Positions 9,865 through 18,711 of a stretch of 64,000 nt of DNA are shown here, one piece after another. Each line of letters starts with the position of its first letter. The stretch's first letter is position 1. The translations under genes and the position numbers were made by a program. The notes under the pieces are model-generated. The model did not search any database. It saw only the letters and a list, made by a program, of their open reading frames with translations, and was not told where the DNA came from. Origin of the DNA: Nocardiopsis sp. FIRDI 009 (GTDB lineage: Bacteria; Actinomycetota; Actinomycetes; Streptosporangiales; Streptosporangiaceae); the NCBI RefSeq assembly GCF_003386285.1, contig NZ_QPNC01000007.1:31787-95786 (forward strand), given 5' to 3'.

Positions 9865-11160
9865 ATGGGCCAGGAGGTTCGTTACCGCGTCCGCGGCGGA
9901 CGCCCCCTCAGCGGAACGGCGTTCATCCAGGGCGCGAAGAACGCCGTCCTGCCGATGATCGGCGCCGCCCTTCTCGCTGCGAAGGGCCGTACGGTGCTGC
10001 GCAACGTCCCGGTCATCGAGGACGTCTACCGGGCACTCGAGCTCGCCGAACACGTGGGCGCCAAGGTTGAGTTCCATGAGGCCGAGCGGACCGTCGTCAT
10101 CGACGCCTCCGGCCTGAACGACCCCGAGCGCGCCGTCCTGCCCGCGGACATCGCGTCCCGCTTCCGCGGCTCCGTGCTCTTCGTCCCGGCGCTGATGCAC
10201 CGCACCGGCCGTGCCCGGATCGAGGGTGTGGGCGGTTGCAACCTGGGCAGCCGCAACCTGGACTTCCACTACCGGGGCTTCGCGCGCCTGGGCGCCGAGG
10301 TCACCGAGGACCCCGAGCGCAACCACATCAACGTCGAGGCCAGCAACCTGCGCGGCGGCCGCCTCTACCTCGACACCCCGTCCCACACGGGCACCGAGAA
10401 CCTCATCATGGCCGCGGTCCTGGCACCCGGCACCACGGTGATCGAGCACGCGGCCCTGGAGCCCGAGGTCCTGGACGTCATCGAGTTCCTGACCGCCATG
10501 GGCGCCAGGATCACCGGTGGCGGCACCGGCCTGATCACGGTCGAGGGCGTCGAGGAGCTCACCGCCGTCGAGCACACGATCATGTCCGACCGGATCGACG
10601 CCGGCGTCTTCGCGATGGCCGTCGCCGCCACCGGCGGCGAGGTCAGCCTGGTCGGCGCCCAGCTGGACCACCTCGGCGTGGCCCGCTGGAAACTCGAGCA
10701 GATGGGAGTCGGCTTCTCCCAGGAGGGCGCCGTCCTGCACGTCCAACGGGACCCCTCGGTCCCGCTCCGCCCGATCAACGCGGTCACCTCGCCGTTCCCC
10801 GGCTTCGCGACCGACCTCCAGTCGCCGCTGATGGCCCTGGCGACGCTGGCCGAGGGCGAGAGCTACATCCACGAGGCCATCTACGACGGCCGTTTCGCCC
10901 TGGCCGACGAGCTCAACAAGATGGGCGCCAAGATCGAGGTGGAGGGCACCCGCGCGATCGTGCACGGGTCCACCCACCTGCGCGGTGCCGAGGTCATCGC
11001 CCACGACCTCCGCACCGGTGCGGCACTGGTCCTCGCCGGACTGGTCGCCGAAGGTGAGACAATCGTGGCGCCTGGTTATCTGGTGGACCGCGGTCACTCC
11101 CAGTTCGCGACGCGGCTCGCCGCGCTCGGCGGCGACGTGGAGCGTGTCACCGTCTCGTAG
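9865..11160 (+). CDS. MurA-family UDP-GlcNAc enolpyruvyl transferase
   Basis: The EPSP-synthase/MurA family transfers enolpyruvate from PEP, here most likely to UDP-N-acetylglucosamine for peptidoglycan or another cell-surface or secondary product. GAKNAVLP (residues 23-30) contains the PEP-binding Lys25-Asn26 pair. GGCNLGSR places a cysteine at residue 125, equivalent to the catalytic Cys of E. coli MurA. Length is 431 residues. ATG at 9865 follows AAAGGAG; the reading frame is open upstream to 9823 without family similarity. It is monocistronic, closed by a strong terminator. Actinomycetes often have two MurA paralogues, and which one this is cannot be decided here. Confidence 0.85.
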   Translation: MGQEVRYRVRGGRPLSGTAFIQGAKNAVLPMIGAALLAAKGRTVLRNVPVIEDVYRALELAEHVGAKVEFHEAERTVVIDASGLNDPERAVLPADIASRFRGSVLFVPALMHRTGRARIEGVGGCNLGSRNLDFHYRGFARLGAEVTEDPERNHINVEASNLRGGRLYLDTPSHTGTENLIMAAVLAPGTTVIEHAALEPEVLDVIEFLTAMGARITGGGTGLITVEGVEELTAVEHTIMSDRIDAGVFAMAVAATGGEVSLVGAQLDHLGVARWKLEQMGVGFSQEGAVLHVQRDPSVPLRPINAVTSPFPGFATDLQSPLMALATLAEGESYIHEAIYDGRFALADELNKMGAKIEVEGTRAIVHGSTHLRGAEVIAHDLRTGAALVLAGLVAEGETIVAPGYLVDRGHSQFATRLAALGGDVERVTVS

Positions 11161-11178
11161 GAGCCGAAGGCGCAGTTC

Positions 11179-11212
11179 AAGCCGGGGTGGGGGGCTGTCC
11201 CCACCCGGGCTT
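11179..11212 (+). terminator. strong hairpin terminator of the MurA-like gene
   Basis: A 14-bp stem with one mismatch (arms 11179-11192 and 11199-11212), a 6-nt loop and a short T-rich flank, 18 nt after the stop codon. Confidence 0.8.
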
Positions 11213-11355
11213 TCGGCGTTGATATGGAAAACGATCTTCTTTGGCCCCGCACAATGGGTACGATCTCGGCAATCATGCCGTGACAGAGATCGGGTCGGGA
11301 AACCAGTGGGCGCACATAGTGAAGAGCGTGGAATGGTAGCGGGGAGCAACCCGAG

Positions 11356-12675
11356 GTGAGTGCCCAGCGTACTGGCGATTTGACGATCGGCGTCATAGGG
11401 CCCCATGAGGTGGTCGAACGGGTCATGCTCATGGGACCGGGGTCCACGGGGCCCCTCAACGCCAGACTCATCGCCGCCGCGTACCGAGATGAGCAAGAGG
11501 CGACGGACAAGGTCGTCAGGCTGGGTTCGGCGATCGACGCCTATCTGTTCGCCAGCCCTGTCCCCTACGAGTTCGCACGCAAGGCCGGGGTCCTGACGAT
11601 GCCCGCCACCTTCGTGCCGCTCGGCGGGGCGAGCCTGCACGAGGCCCTGCTCCGAGCGACCCTCGACGACCGCTACGACCCGACCAGAGCCAGCCTGGAC
11701 GTGCTCAGCCGCGCCGACGTCGTGGAGGCCTATTCCGAGGTCGACCTCCCCGTGGACGGGATCCACGTGCACGAGGAACTCACCAACACCGCGCAGCTGA
11801 CCTCCTTCCACGAGGGACTGTGGCGGCGCAAGGCCACCAGGATGGCGATCACGTGCGTGCGCGGCGTGGCCGAGCGGCTGGAGGCGATCGGCGTCCCCGT
11901 GGTCCGGCTGCGGCCCACCAACGCGGGCGTGCGCAGCGCCCTCCAGACCGCCGGGCTGCTGGGGGCGCACCACCGCCTGGAGGAGGCGCAGCTGGGCGTG
12001 GTCGTGGTGGACGTGCCCACGCTGCGCGACTCCTCGCGTCGCTCCACCCCCCGGTACTGGCGGGAGGAGCTGCGCCTGTCGCTGCACCGGATACTGCTCC
12101 AGGAGGCCCACCGGATCAACGCGACGGCGCACCGGCTGGACGACCATTCGTTCATGATCACCGCGACCCGCGGCTCCCTGGTCACCGCGACCGAGGGCTT
12201 CCGGCAACCGCCGTTCGTGGAGCGGATCAAGGCGGAGCTGGGGATCGCGATCGAGGTCGGGATCGGCATGGGACGCACCACCCAGGACGCCGAGGCCCAC
12301 GCCCGCGCGGCCCTGAACCGCGCTCAGGCGTCGCGTCAGAGCTTCGCCGTGGACCGCGAGGGTCGTTCCCTGGTCCCCGCCCAGCGAGCGCCCGCACGGC
12401 AGTCCTCCGAACCGCTGCGGACCAAGGGTCGGGAGACGCTGATTCGGCTGTCGGAGAAGATCGCCGAGGAGGACGGCCCCCTGGTCGTCGACGCGGAGAA
12501 CGCGGGCCGCATGCTCGGTGTCACCTCGCGGACCGCCCGGCGGCTCCTGCGAACCCTGGTGGAGGAGGGGCTGGCGTGGCCGCTGCCGCCCAACCGCACC
12601 CTCCAGCCGGGTCGGCCCCGCCAGCTGTACCGGTTGATCGTGGAGAAGCTCGACAAGGACGCCGCGGGCAAGTAA
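11356..12675 (+). CDS. multidomain transcriptional regulator (GGDEF-like core, winged HTH)
   Basis: A 439-residue cytoplasmic protein. Residues 1-180 form an alpha/beta region starting ...LTIGVIGPHEVVERVMLMGP. The middle (about 215-320) ends in AELGIAIEVGIGMGRTTQDA, resembling a degenerate GGDEF/nucleotide-cyclase fold without a GGDEF motif. The C-terminal 90 residues contain a winged helix (MLGVTSRTARRLLRTLVEEGL). It is therefore probably a ligand-responsive DNA-binding protein, not a cyclase. GTG at 11356 follows GGGGAG. It sits just downstream of the MurA-like gene on the same strand, but a terminator separates them. Target genes are unknown. Confidence 0.65.
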   Translation: MSAQRTGDLTIGVIGPHEVVERVMLMGPGSTGPLNARLIAAAYRDEQEATDKVVRLGSAIDAYLFASPVPYEFARKAGVLTMPATFVPLGGASLHEALLRATLDDRYDPTRASLDVLSRADVVEAYSEVDLPVDGIHVHEELTNTAQLTSFHEGLWRRKATRMAITCVRGVAERLEAIGVPVVRLRPTNAGVRSALQTAGLLGAHHRLEEAQLGVVVVDVPTLRDSSRRSTPRYWREELRLSLHRILLQEAHRINATAHRLDDHSFMITATRGSLVTATEGFRQPPFVERIKAELGIAIEVGIGMGRTTQDAEAHARAALNRAQASRQSFAVDREGRSLVPAQRAPARQSSEPLRTKGRETLIRLSEKIAEEDGPLVVDAENAGRMLGVTSRTARRLLRTLVEEGLAWPLPPNRTLQPGRPRQLYRLIVEKLDKDAAGK

Positions 12676-12697
12676 CCGCGCGGCCCGTCCCGCCTCT

Positions 12698-12727
12698 CGG
12701 GGGCGCCCTCCGGTGGGGGCGCCCCCG
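12698..12727. terminator. bidirectional terminator
   Basis: Perfect 10-bp stem CGGGGGCGCC / GGCGCCCCCG with a 10-nt loop, between the convergent regulator and aminotransferase genes. Confidence 0.75.
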
Positions 12728-12742
12728 ACGGCGTCCTACCGG

Positions 12743-13825
12743 CTACCGGCGCCTGGCGTAGGCGGTGGCCACGGAGAGGAACACGTCGTTCTCCTCGGGG
12801 GTGCCGAGGCTGACGCGCGCCCCCTCACCGTCGAAGGGCCGGACCGAGACGCCGACCTTCGCGCACTCGGCGGCGAAGTCGAGCGTGTCCTCACCGACCC
12901 GCAGCCACACGAAGTTGGCCTCGGTCGGCGGGACGGTCCACCCGGAGGCGATCAGCGCGTCGCGCACCCGGGTCCGCTCCCCGACCGTGGCCTCGACGCG
13001 CTCCATCAGCTCGTCCCGGGCGGCGAGGGAGGCGATCCCGGCGGCCTGGGCGAGGTGGTTGACGGCGAACGGCACCAGCGTCTTGCGCGCGGCGGCGGCC
13101 ACGTGCGGGTGGGCGACCAGGTAGCCCAGGCGCACGGCGGCCAGACCGTAGGCCTTGGAGAACGTCCGCAGCACCGCGACGTTGGGGCGGTCGCGGTACA
13201 GCCGGACGCCGTCCGGCACCCGCGGGTCGCGCACGTACTCGTGGTAGGCCTCGTCGAGGATGACCAGGACGTGGTCGGGGACCCGGTCGAGGAAGGCGGT
13301 CAGCTCGTCCTCGGGCACGGTCGTGCCGGTGGGATTGTTCGGGTTGCACACCAGCACCATGCGGGTGCTCTCGGTGATCGCGTCGGCGATCGCGTCGAGG
13401 TCGTGGGTCTCGTCGCGGAGGGGCACCCGCACCGAGGCCACCCCGGCCAGTTCGGCCAGGAGGGGGTAGGCCTCGAAGGAGCGCCAGGCGTAGACGACCT
13501 CCACGCCCGGTTCACCGACGGCCTCCAGCAGCTGCTGGAGCAGACCGACCGAACCGGCGCCCAGCGCCACGTGCTCCTCGGGGACCCCGAGGTGCCGGGC
13601 GAGCGCCGCCACGAGCTCGGTGGCTCCCGGGTCGGGGTAGCGGTTCAGCTCCGCCGAGGCCTGTGCGACGGCCTCACGCACGGAGGGGAGCGGTCCGAAG
13701 GGGCTCTCGTTGGAGGACAGCTTGATGGACCGCCCGTCGGGCCCGACGACCTTCCTGCCGGGCTTGTAGGCGGGGATGCTCTCCAGCACCGACCGCAGAT
13801 ATGGCGATTTCGGCTCCGACACCAT
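12743..13825 (-). CDS. HisC-like PLP aminotransferase (histidinol-phosphate/aromatic)
   Basis: A fold-type I aminotransferase of 360 residues. The Schiff-base lysine is Lys224 in [23 protein letters not shown] (161-168) and the DEAYHEY block are the usual cofactor contacts. [10 protein letters not shown] at the N-terminus is typical of HisC and of the actinobacterial aromatic aminotransferase Pat. No other his gene is nearby, so an aromatic amino-acid role (Pat) is as likely as histidine synthesis. ATG at 13825 has GAGGAAGG upstream. It is divergent from a lipoprotein gene across 109 bp. Confidence 0.85.
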   Translation of the reverse strand: MVSEPKSPYLRSVLESIPAYKPGRKVVGPDGRSIKLSSNESPFGPLPSVREAVAQASAELNRYPDPGATELVAALARHLGVPEEHVALGAGSVGLLQQLLEAVGEPGVEVVYAWRSFEAYPLLAELAGVASVRVPLRDETHDLDAIADAITESTRMVLVCNPNNPTGTTVPEDELTAFLDRVPDHVLVILDEAYHEYVRDPRVPDGVRLYRDRPNVAVLRTFSKAYGLAAVRLGYLVAHPHVAAAARKTLVPFAVNHLAQAAGIASLAARDELMERVEATVGERTRVRDALIASGWTVPPTEANFVWLRVGEDTLDFAAECAKVGVSVRPFDGEGARVSLGTPEENDVFLSVATAYARRR

Positions 13826-13934
13826 TGTCCTTCCTCAATACTTTGTGTTATCCCCGCGACACGATCAGCGATATCGCGCCCGGATTGATCACCGCTCCCA
13901 AGCGGAAATATCGCACAAACGAGGAGATAGCACC

Positions 13935-14705
13935 ATGCTTTCGCGTCATCGCCCCGCCGATTCCGCTCGAATCCTGGCAGGTCAGGCCGCCGGTGCGCAC
14001 AGGAGTCGGCGATGCATCCGCTCACTGGCCCTCCCCATGACCCTGTCCATCGGCCTCGCGCTCACCGCGTGCGGCTCCGCGGAGGAGGACCAGCCCGCGG
14101 CCGACCCCAACGCCGAGGCGGCCGCCCGGCTGCACGAGGCCCAGCCCACGTCCGTCCGCGACGCCACCCTGCTGCCCGAGGGCAGCGAGAGCGGCACCTA
14201 CGCCGAACTCGCCACCGTGCAGTACAGCGAGCAGGTCCGCGACTCCACCGAGATCGACAAACCCGAGTGCGTGGACGCGGCCAACCGCTGGGGCGACCTG
14301 GACGGCGTGCGCGAGGCGCCCGCCTCGGTGGCCGCCTACGAGTGGCCCGAGGGCTCGGTGTCCAGCATGCTGGTCGAGACCGACGAGGAGACCGCCGACG
14401 AGGCGATGGCGATCGAACCGCCGGCGTCCTGCGAGTCCTACAACGCCACCTACGCCGACGGTACGTCCTCGGAGTACGGGGTGCGCGACCTCGACATGCC
14501 CGAGATGGGAGACGAGTCGCGCGCGTTCCTGATCGAGGTGCGCACCGGCGAGGAGGAGAGCCGGATGCTCAGCGTCATGTACCGCAACGGCTCGCTGCTG
14601 GGCATGACCTCCATCCTCGGCGGCGGCGACGAGGCGGACTACGAGGAGATGCTGACGGCGTTCACCGAGGCCGCCATCGCACGGCAGGACCAGATGCTCG
14701 GCTGA
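13935..14705 (+). CDS. lipoprotein of unknown function
   Basis: A 256-residue protein with a basic N-terminal region and a hydrophobic segment ending in the lipobox LTAC (about residue 48), so it should be lipid-anchored outside the membrane. The mature part is acidic, with two Cys (PECVDA and ASCESY) able to form a disulfide and no known domain. GAGGAG lies 8 nt before ATG 13935. The n-region is unusually long; an internal ATG at 14038 gives a shorter, more typical signal peptide. Its C-terminal portion resembles the sensor-type lipoproteins common in actinomycetes, but no function is claimed. Confidence 0.7.
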   Translation: MLSRHRPADSARILAGQAAGAHRSRRCIRSLALPMTLSIGLALTACGSAEEDQPAADPNAEAAARLHEAQPTSVRDATLLPEGSESGTYAELATVQYSEQVRDSTEIDKPECVDAANRWGDLDGVREAPASVAAYEWPEGSVSSMLVETDEETADEAMAIEPPASCESYNATYADGTSSEYGVRDLDMPEMGDESRAFLIEVRTGEEESRMLSVMYRNGSLLGMTSILGGGDEADYEEMLTAFTEAAIARQDQMLG

Positions 14706-14732
14706 CCACCGGAGGCGCGGTCCGGACCGCGC

Positions 14733-15728
14733 TCACGCGAGCTGGCCCGTGTCGGCGTCCCTCCCCCCGGCTGACCGTGCGGCGGGGTGCTCCCGGGCCG
14801 CACGCAGCGCCCGGGCCTGCCGTTCGGCGTCACGGACCGCCTCATCCCGTTTGGCCGCCGCACGCGGGCGCGGCAGCTTGCGGGGCGGCCCCTGCAACTC
14901 GCGCGTGGTCACGGCGCCGAAGGAGGCGGCCACGGCCCCGCTCTCCCGGTCCACCAGCACCGCCCGCACGGCGGTCCGCCCGCGCCCGTCGGCCCGGACC
15001 GCGAAGACCACGTCCACCCGGCGGCCGTACCGCATGCCGTCGTAGCGGAGGAAGCGCCAGCAGCCGTGCCGCCACACGTCCTCCGGCTCGGTCCCGAGCA
15101 GGACGGGCCGGTTGGTGCGCCAGACGTCGCTGGAGCGCAACCGCATCATGGTCCGGCGCGACGAGACCGGACGCAGGGCGCAGGGCTCCCGGCTGAGGAG
15201 GCGCGTCGCCAGCTCCCGCGGTTCGGGGCTGAGCGCCGCCAGCACGACCAACTCCACGCCCAGGACCACGGCGTGGGTCGCGGTGAGGTCGGTGACGACC
15301 CGCCACCCCGTCGTGGCCAGACCCAGCGTGGACAGGGCCGCGGCCGAGAGCAGCCCGGCGCGGGTCAGCGTGCGCCAGCCGATCGGGGCCCGGCTCAGCC
15401 CGCCGAAACACCCGCAGCCCGCCTCGGGGTCGCGGCGGCGCGCGAGGATCAGCACGCCGACCGACACGGCGAACAGGGCCGCCGTACCGGCCCGGGCCAG
15501 CCCGCCCGGCGTGCCCGACAGGGCCAGCAGCCCCGTGGCGAGCACGGCCTCCAGCAGCCCGGAGGCGACCGTGACCGGGCGGCGCAGGCGTTCGTTCAAC
15601 AGGACGGCCAGGCCGGACGCGGCGCCCCCGGCGGTGGTCTTGGCGACGGCGCCGAACAGCAGGAGCGCCGCCAGCAGTGGCAGCTGGACCTCGCGGACCA
15701 CGTCGACGATCTCGGGCAGCATGGTCAT
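14733..15728 (-). CDS. MauE/DoxX-like membrane protein
   Basis: A 331-residue protein with about five N-terminal membrane helices and a CGCFGG cysteine pair (about residue 105), characteristic of MauE-type methylamine-utilisation/redox membrane proteins. The C-terminal 130 residues are soluble, basic and Arg/Ala-rich. The first ATG (15728) overlaps the upstream stop in ATGA; a second ATG at 15722 is better spaced from GGGAGGG. It is coupled to the Cys-rich RlpA-like gene before it. No methylamine dehydrogenase genes are present, so a thiol-redox role for its partner is more likely. Confidence 0.7.
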   Translation of the reverse strand: MTMLPEIVDVVREVQLPLLAALLLFGAVAKTTAGGAASGLAVLLNERLRRPVTVASGLLEAVLATGLLALSGTPGGLARAGTAALFAVSVGVLILARRRDPEAGCGCFGGLSRAPIGWRTLTRAGLLSAAALSTLGLATTGWRVVTDLTATHAVVLGVELVVLAALSPEPRELATRLLSREPCALRPVSSRRTMMRLRSSDVWRTNRPVLLGTEPEDVWRHGCWRFLRYDGMRYGRRVDVVFAVRADGRGRTAVRAVLVDRESGAVAASFGAVTTRELQGPPRKLPRPRAAAKRDEAVRDAERQARALRAAREHPAARSAGGRDADTGQLA

Positions 15729-16696
15729 CCCTCCCCCTGGGCGACGGTCACGGTCGCGTTGAAGCAGCCGTCCTCCAGTCGCCCGCCGAGGGCGACGAAC
15801 GCGGTCATGGTGAGGGAGGCGATCCGGCCCGCGCCCTGACCTCCGCAGGCCGGGCACAGGTCGCAGATCCAACTGTCGGCGGCGGCGCAGTCGACCACGG
15901 GCACCACCGTGGCGTCGCGGGTGCAGTCGTTGCGCAGCCGCAGGGTGGCGCCGGTGGACAGCAGCGGCAGGGGCGCGCACGGGGTCCGCCGGTCGCACCC
16001 CTGGCCGTGCCCGACGGGGTCGATCGCCGGGTAGGCGGCGGCGTTGGCCAGAGCGCGGGGGTCCAGGTGGGACGAGCGCCCCAGCAGGGGGTCGTACCAC
16101 GTGGCGATCCCGCTGACGGTGCCGGAGTACTGGAGCGTGGGCGGCCGGTGCGGCGTGGCGTGGAGCGGGTACGGGGGCTGGGTGGTGGCGGGGCGCGTCG
16201 CCCAGACCGCGCCGTCGCGCCACACGCCGATGGCGTCGAAGACGTAACCGGGTTCCAGGCGCGGGTGGCGGACGCCGATCCGGCCGGAGGAGCGGTAGGG
16301 GACGACCACGGGCACGCGCGGGCGCCCGTGGCCGGGGTCGATCTCCAGCTCCTCGCCCTCGCGTCCGACGATGACCCCGGTGGCGCGGGCGGGCTGGGCC
16401 CACACCCGTTCGGCCACCAGGCGGCCGTCGTGGGAGCACAGGACGACCGCGTCGTCACCGGGGCTCAGGTCGGTGGGGTCGACCTCGTCGCCCTTCCAGA
16501 AGGAGGTCACGCGTTCGAAGAGGAAGCGCTCCTCTCCCCGCCTGGTGGCCAGGCACAGCATGTAGGAGGTGGCGTCGACGACGACGCCGCGGGTGACGCG
16601 GTCGCTGAGCGGGAGGGGTTCGGGAACGGCGTCGGGGCCGAGGACCGCCGCGGTGAGCCGCCTGCGGTCGCTCCCCCTTCCAGTCATCACTGACAT
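15725..16696 (-). CDS. Cys-rich protein with RlpA-like segment
   Basis: A 323-residue protein, probably translated together with the MauE-like gene (4-bp overlap). Residues 30-190 look like small beta-barrel repeats. GIATWYDPLLGRSS (about 200) resembles the start of an RlpA double-psi barrel. The C-terminus is cysteine-rich, with Cys at DRRTPC, RNDC, VVDC and WICDLCPACGG. Such a C-terminus would suit disulfide formation or metal binding, yet no signal peptide is evident, so its location is uncertain. The start could also be ATG 16687. No experimentally known homologue is recognised. Confidence 0.5.
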   Translation of the reverse strand: MSVMTGRGSDRRRLTAAVLGPDAVPEPLPLSDRVTRGVVVDATSYMLCLATRRGEERFLFERVTSFWKGDEVDPTDLSPGDDAVVLCSHDGRLVAERVWAQPARATGVIVGREGEELEIDPGHGRPRVPVVVPYRSSGRIGVRHPRLEPGYVFDAIGVWRDGAVWATRPATTQPPYPLHATPHRPPTLQYSGTVSGIATWYDPLLGRSSHLDPRALANAAAYPAIDPVGHGQGCDRRTPCAPLPLLSTGATLRLRNDCTRDATVVPVVDCAAADSWICDLCPACGGQGAGRIASLTMTAFVALGGRLEDGCFNATVTVAQGEG

Positions 16697-17003
16697 GTCG
16701 TCCGCGCCCCCTTGTCACCCGACTCGTCACTCAGTGCCCATTGTCCTGCTCGCGGCCCCGTACGGGTGCTCACACGCCGACCCGCACCGGTTCGTGCCGG
16801 TGACATGTCCAGGTCATTGCCCCGGTCGCGGTGGCCGTGGCAACAGCGTTCCACCTGGCACGGGCACTCAAGGCCGATGTGACGTATTGCGCCATTAGTG
16901 CGGTTTGTCAGCACATGGGATGGAAGTTCCTGGATGTTTGCGTTTGCTGTGTGAGAGTGAGAGGAAGAAAAGTGACTGAGCTCACGAGCGCGTCTGAAAG
17001 TCG
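16697..17003. other. divergent promoter region
   Basis: About 300 bp between the Cys-rich gene and the ECF sigma gene. It is richer in A/T from 16865 to 16980 but has no clear gene, repeat or operator. One plus-strand frame is open across it, with poor codon bias. Confidence 0.4.
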
Positions 17004-17531
17004 GTGGTCGGTGTGGGAGGAACGACCCGGACGCCCCGGTACGACGAGTTCAGCCGCTACGTGGAGGAACGCGGCCCCGCGCTGCTGCGGATGGCGAGAT
17101 CGCTGACCAACAGCCACGCGGACGCCGAGGACCTGTTGCAGGCCGCGCTCGTCAAGACCTTCCTCGCCTGGGACCGCATCGCGAACCCGAGGGCGCGGGA
17201 CGGGTACGTGCGCCGGGCGATGGTCAACACGCAGATCTCCGAGTGGCGCCGCAGCCACCTGGACGTGTACCCGACCGACGACATCCCCGAGCAGCGCGTC
17301 GACGACCCGACGTGGCGCAGCGACCTCGCCGACGTCGTGGAGCGGGCCATCGAGAAGCTGCCCGACCGCCAGCGCACGACGGTCGTGCTCAGGTACTACG
17401 ACGACCTGACGGAGGCGCAGATCGCCCAGCGGATGGGGGTGACGCTCGGCACGGTCAAGAGCACCCTGTCCCGGGCGGTGGAGAAGCTCCGCCGCGACGC
17501 CGACCTGATCATCGAGCGCGCCGTCGGCTGA
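17004..17531 (+). CDS. SigE-family ECF RNA polymerase sigma factor
   Basis: A 175-residue alternative sigma factor. Region 2 (YVEERGPALLRMARSLTN, then ADAEDLLQAALVKTFLAWDRI) binds core polymerase and the -10 box. Region 4 (LPDRQRTTVVLRYYDDLTEAQIA, then MGVTLGTVKSTLSRAVEKL) recognises the -35 box. It is of the SigE-like actinobacterial type, which often lacks a classical membrane anti-sigma partner, and none is encoded next to it. GTG 17004 is used because no ATG is available; GTG 17013 is an alternative. The ribosome site is weak. The regulon is unknown. Confidence 0.85.
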   Translation: MVGVGGTTRTPRYDEFSRYVEERGPALLRMARSLTNSHADAEDLLQAALVKTFLAWDRIANPRARDGYVRRAMVNTQISEWRRSHLDVYPTDDIPEQRVDDPTWRSDLADVVERAIEKLPDRQRTTVVLRYYDDLTEAQIAQRMGVTLGTVKSTLSRAVEKLRRDADLIIERAVG

Positions 17532-17599
17532 CGCCCGCCCGGAGAGCCGGGATTCGTTTTGCGCAGCACCCCCCGGGGTCTGTACCCTTGTCACAGCCA

Positions 17600-17688
17600 G
17601 GAGGATTCGCCTAGTCAGGTCTATGGCGCCGCACTGCTAATGCGGTTAGGCGGCAACGCCTTCCGGGGTTCAAATCCCCGATCCTCCG
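17600..17688 (+). tRNA. tRNA-Ser (GCT)
   Basis: An 89-nt cloverleaf with a long variable arm. Acceptor GGAGGAT (17600-17606) pairs with ATCCTCC (17681-17687), discriminator G at 17688. The anticodon loop CTGCTAA gives anticodon GCT. The T arm is CGGGG TTCAAAT CCCCG. No CCA is encoded. Confidence 0.95.
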
Positions 17689-17693
17689 CGCTC

Positions 17694-17740
17694 CGGCCTG
17701 GGGCTTATCGCATCGCGGAAGCCCCAGGCCGTCTTGTTTT
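17694..17740 (+). terminator. tRNA-Ser terminator
   Basis: Perfect 13-bp stem CGGCCTGGGGCTT / AAGCCCCAGGCCG (17694-17706, 17719-17731) followed by TCTTGTTTT. A textbook intrinsic terminator 5 nt after the tRNA. Confidence 0.92.
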
Positions 17741-17743
17741 CCG

Positions 17744-17778
17744 GGTGTCCCCGGCACGGGCCCCGTGCCGGGGACACC
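17744..17778. terminator. second long hairpin behind the tRNA
   Basis: A 17-bp perfect inverted repeat around a 1-nt centre (arms 17744-17760 and 17762-17778), only 4 nt after the T-run of the first terminator. It could be a back-up terminator or a cruciform. From 17779 to 18059 no gene or other feature is seen. Confidence 0.6.
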
Positions 17779-18059
17779 GGTCAGGCGTACACTGGCCGAC
17801 CACCCGCAAACCGCTGAGCCGCGGGGACGGACCGCACCACCGCCCCGGATGGCAGCACCGCGCGGCGCACCCACCCGGAACGCTTCGACGACCGCTCCCC
17901 CGTGGGGGCACCGCGCGGCCGTAGGGATCGGACCCCTGGGGCACCACCCCCACCGGGGACCCCCGCTGCGGGTCCGCGCACCGGTACCGGCCTCCGACAC
18001 CGCCCTTGCCCGACAACCCTCGGAAATCGGCCGGATGGTGCTTACGCGACGCCTGGGTG

Positions 18060-18075
18060 TGTCTGCCCGCTGACA
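18060..18075. promoter_or_regulatory. palindromic operator, copy 1
   Basis: TGTCTGCCCGCTGACA fits TGTCAS-N4-CTGACA with one mismatch. It lies 170 bp upstream of the thioredoxin-fold gene at 18246. The rest of 17779-18245 has no supported gene. Confidence 0.45.
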
Positions 18076-18245
18076 GATGCGGGTGCGGACCGGATCTCGT
18101 GTGATCACCTCCCCACATGCCGGGGGATTCCTGACCCGAGAACCCCGGCGCCGCCCTCCTCTGGGCGGATCGCCCCGCCGATCGCCCGCGTGCGCGCGGC
18201 CGACACCGGCGGACGGCGAGGCACGATGGAGAGAGGGAGGCGGAG

Positions 18246-18548
18246 ATGAACGTAGCGCTGCTCTACTTCGACGGCTGCCCCAACTGGCGCCTGGCCCAGG
18301 CACGCCTGCGGCAGGCGCTCACGCTCGTCGGCCGCCTGGACGACGCGGTCGACCTGGTCGCCGTGCGCACCGAGGAGGAGGCGCGGGAGCGGGGTTTCCC
18401 CGGCTCGCCCACGATCCGGGTGAACGGCCGCGACCCGTTTCCCCACGGCGGGACCCACGGCCTCGCCTGCCGGGTCTACCCGACATCTGAGGGGCTCGCC
18501 GGAGCCCCGACCGTGGACCAGCTCGTCCGTGCGCTCACCGAGGCGTGA
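18246..18548 (+). CDS. DF-family thioredoxin-fold protein
   Basis: A 100-residue protein starting NVALLYFDGCPNWRLAQ. The YFDGCPNW motif defines the small DF-family thioredoxin-like proteins, some of which carry selenocysteine at this site; here it is cysteine. The GSPTIRVNGRDPF segment has the cis-proline loop of thioredoxins. A later Cys (GLACRVY) may be a resolving residue. GGGAGGCGGAG precedes ATG 18246. The family often sits with mercury or other metal-handling genes, and a MerT-like gene lies 0.8 kb downstream. The substrate is unknown. Confidence 0.75.
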   Translation: MNVALLYFDGCPNWRLAQARLRQALTLVGRLDDAVDLVAVRTEEEARERGFPGSPTIRVNGRDPFPHGGTHGLACRVYPTSEGLAGAPTVDQLVRALTEA

Positions 18549-18711
18549 CCACGCGCCCCAGCCGTGGTACGGGTCGGGCCCTCGCCGTTCCCGCGGAGGT
18601 CGGGGATGGGGTGGGGGCGCAGCCGACGCAGGCGAAGCCGACCAGGATCACACCGACCGGCATCATGAGCAGCCCCGCCAGCGGGATGGCGAGGTAGGGT
18701 CCGTTCTCCAC
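18535..18711 (-). CDS. small membrane protein, possibly 5'-frameshifted
   Basis: A 58-residue frame from GTG 18711 with one membrane helix (LAIPLAGLLMMPVGVILVGF) followed by ACVGC. Third codon positions are strongly G/C in this frame, and the bias continues upstream to about 18785, although there is no in-frame start there. A good start (AAGGAG, then ATG 18791) exists one frame off. Either the gene starts at 18711, or a frameshift just after 18791 has broken an approximately 85-residue gene. The stop overlaps the convergent DF gene by 14 bp. Function unknown. Confidence 0.4.
   Translation of the reverse strand: MENGPYLAIPLAGLLMMPVGVILVGFACVGCAPTPSPTSAGTARARPVPRLGRVVTPR

Noticed and set aside
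9865..11160. EPSP synthase (AroA) instead of MurA type
   Set aside because: GGCNLGSR with the catalytic-type cysteine and the GAKNA motif match MurA; AroA lacks this cysteine.
12743..13825. Histidine biosynthesis operon
   Set aside because: Only a HisC-like aminotransferase is present and it is monocistronic, so the gene symbol was left open.
14733..15728. Methylamine utilisation (mau) locus
   Set aside because: The MauE-like protein is isolated. No mauA, mauB or accessory genes are nearby.
16831..17106. Short plus-strand frame overlapping the sigma factor start
   Set aside because: Its third-position G/C bias is poor and it has no ribosome site; the sigma factor occupies the overlapping frame with clear domains.
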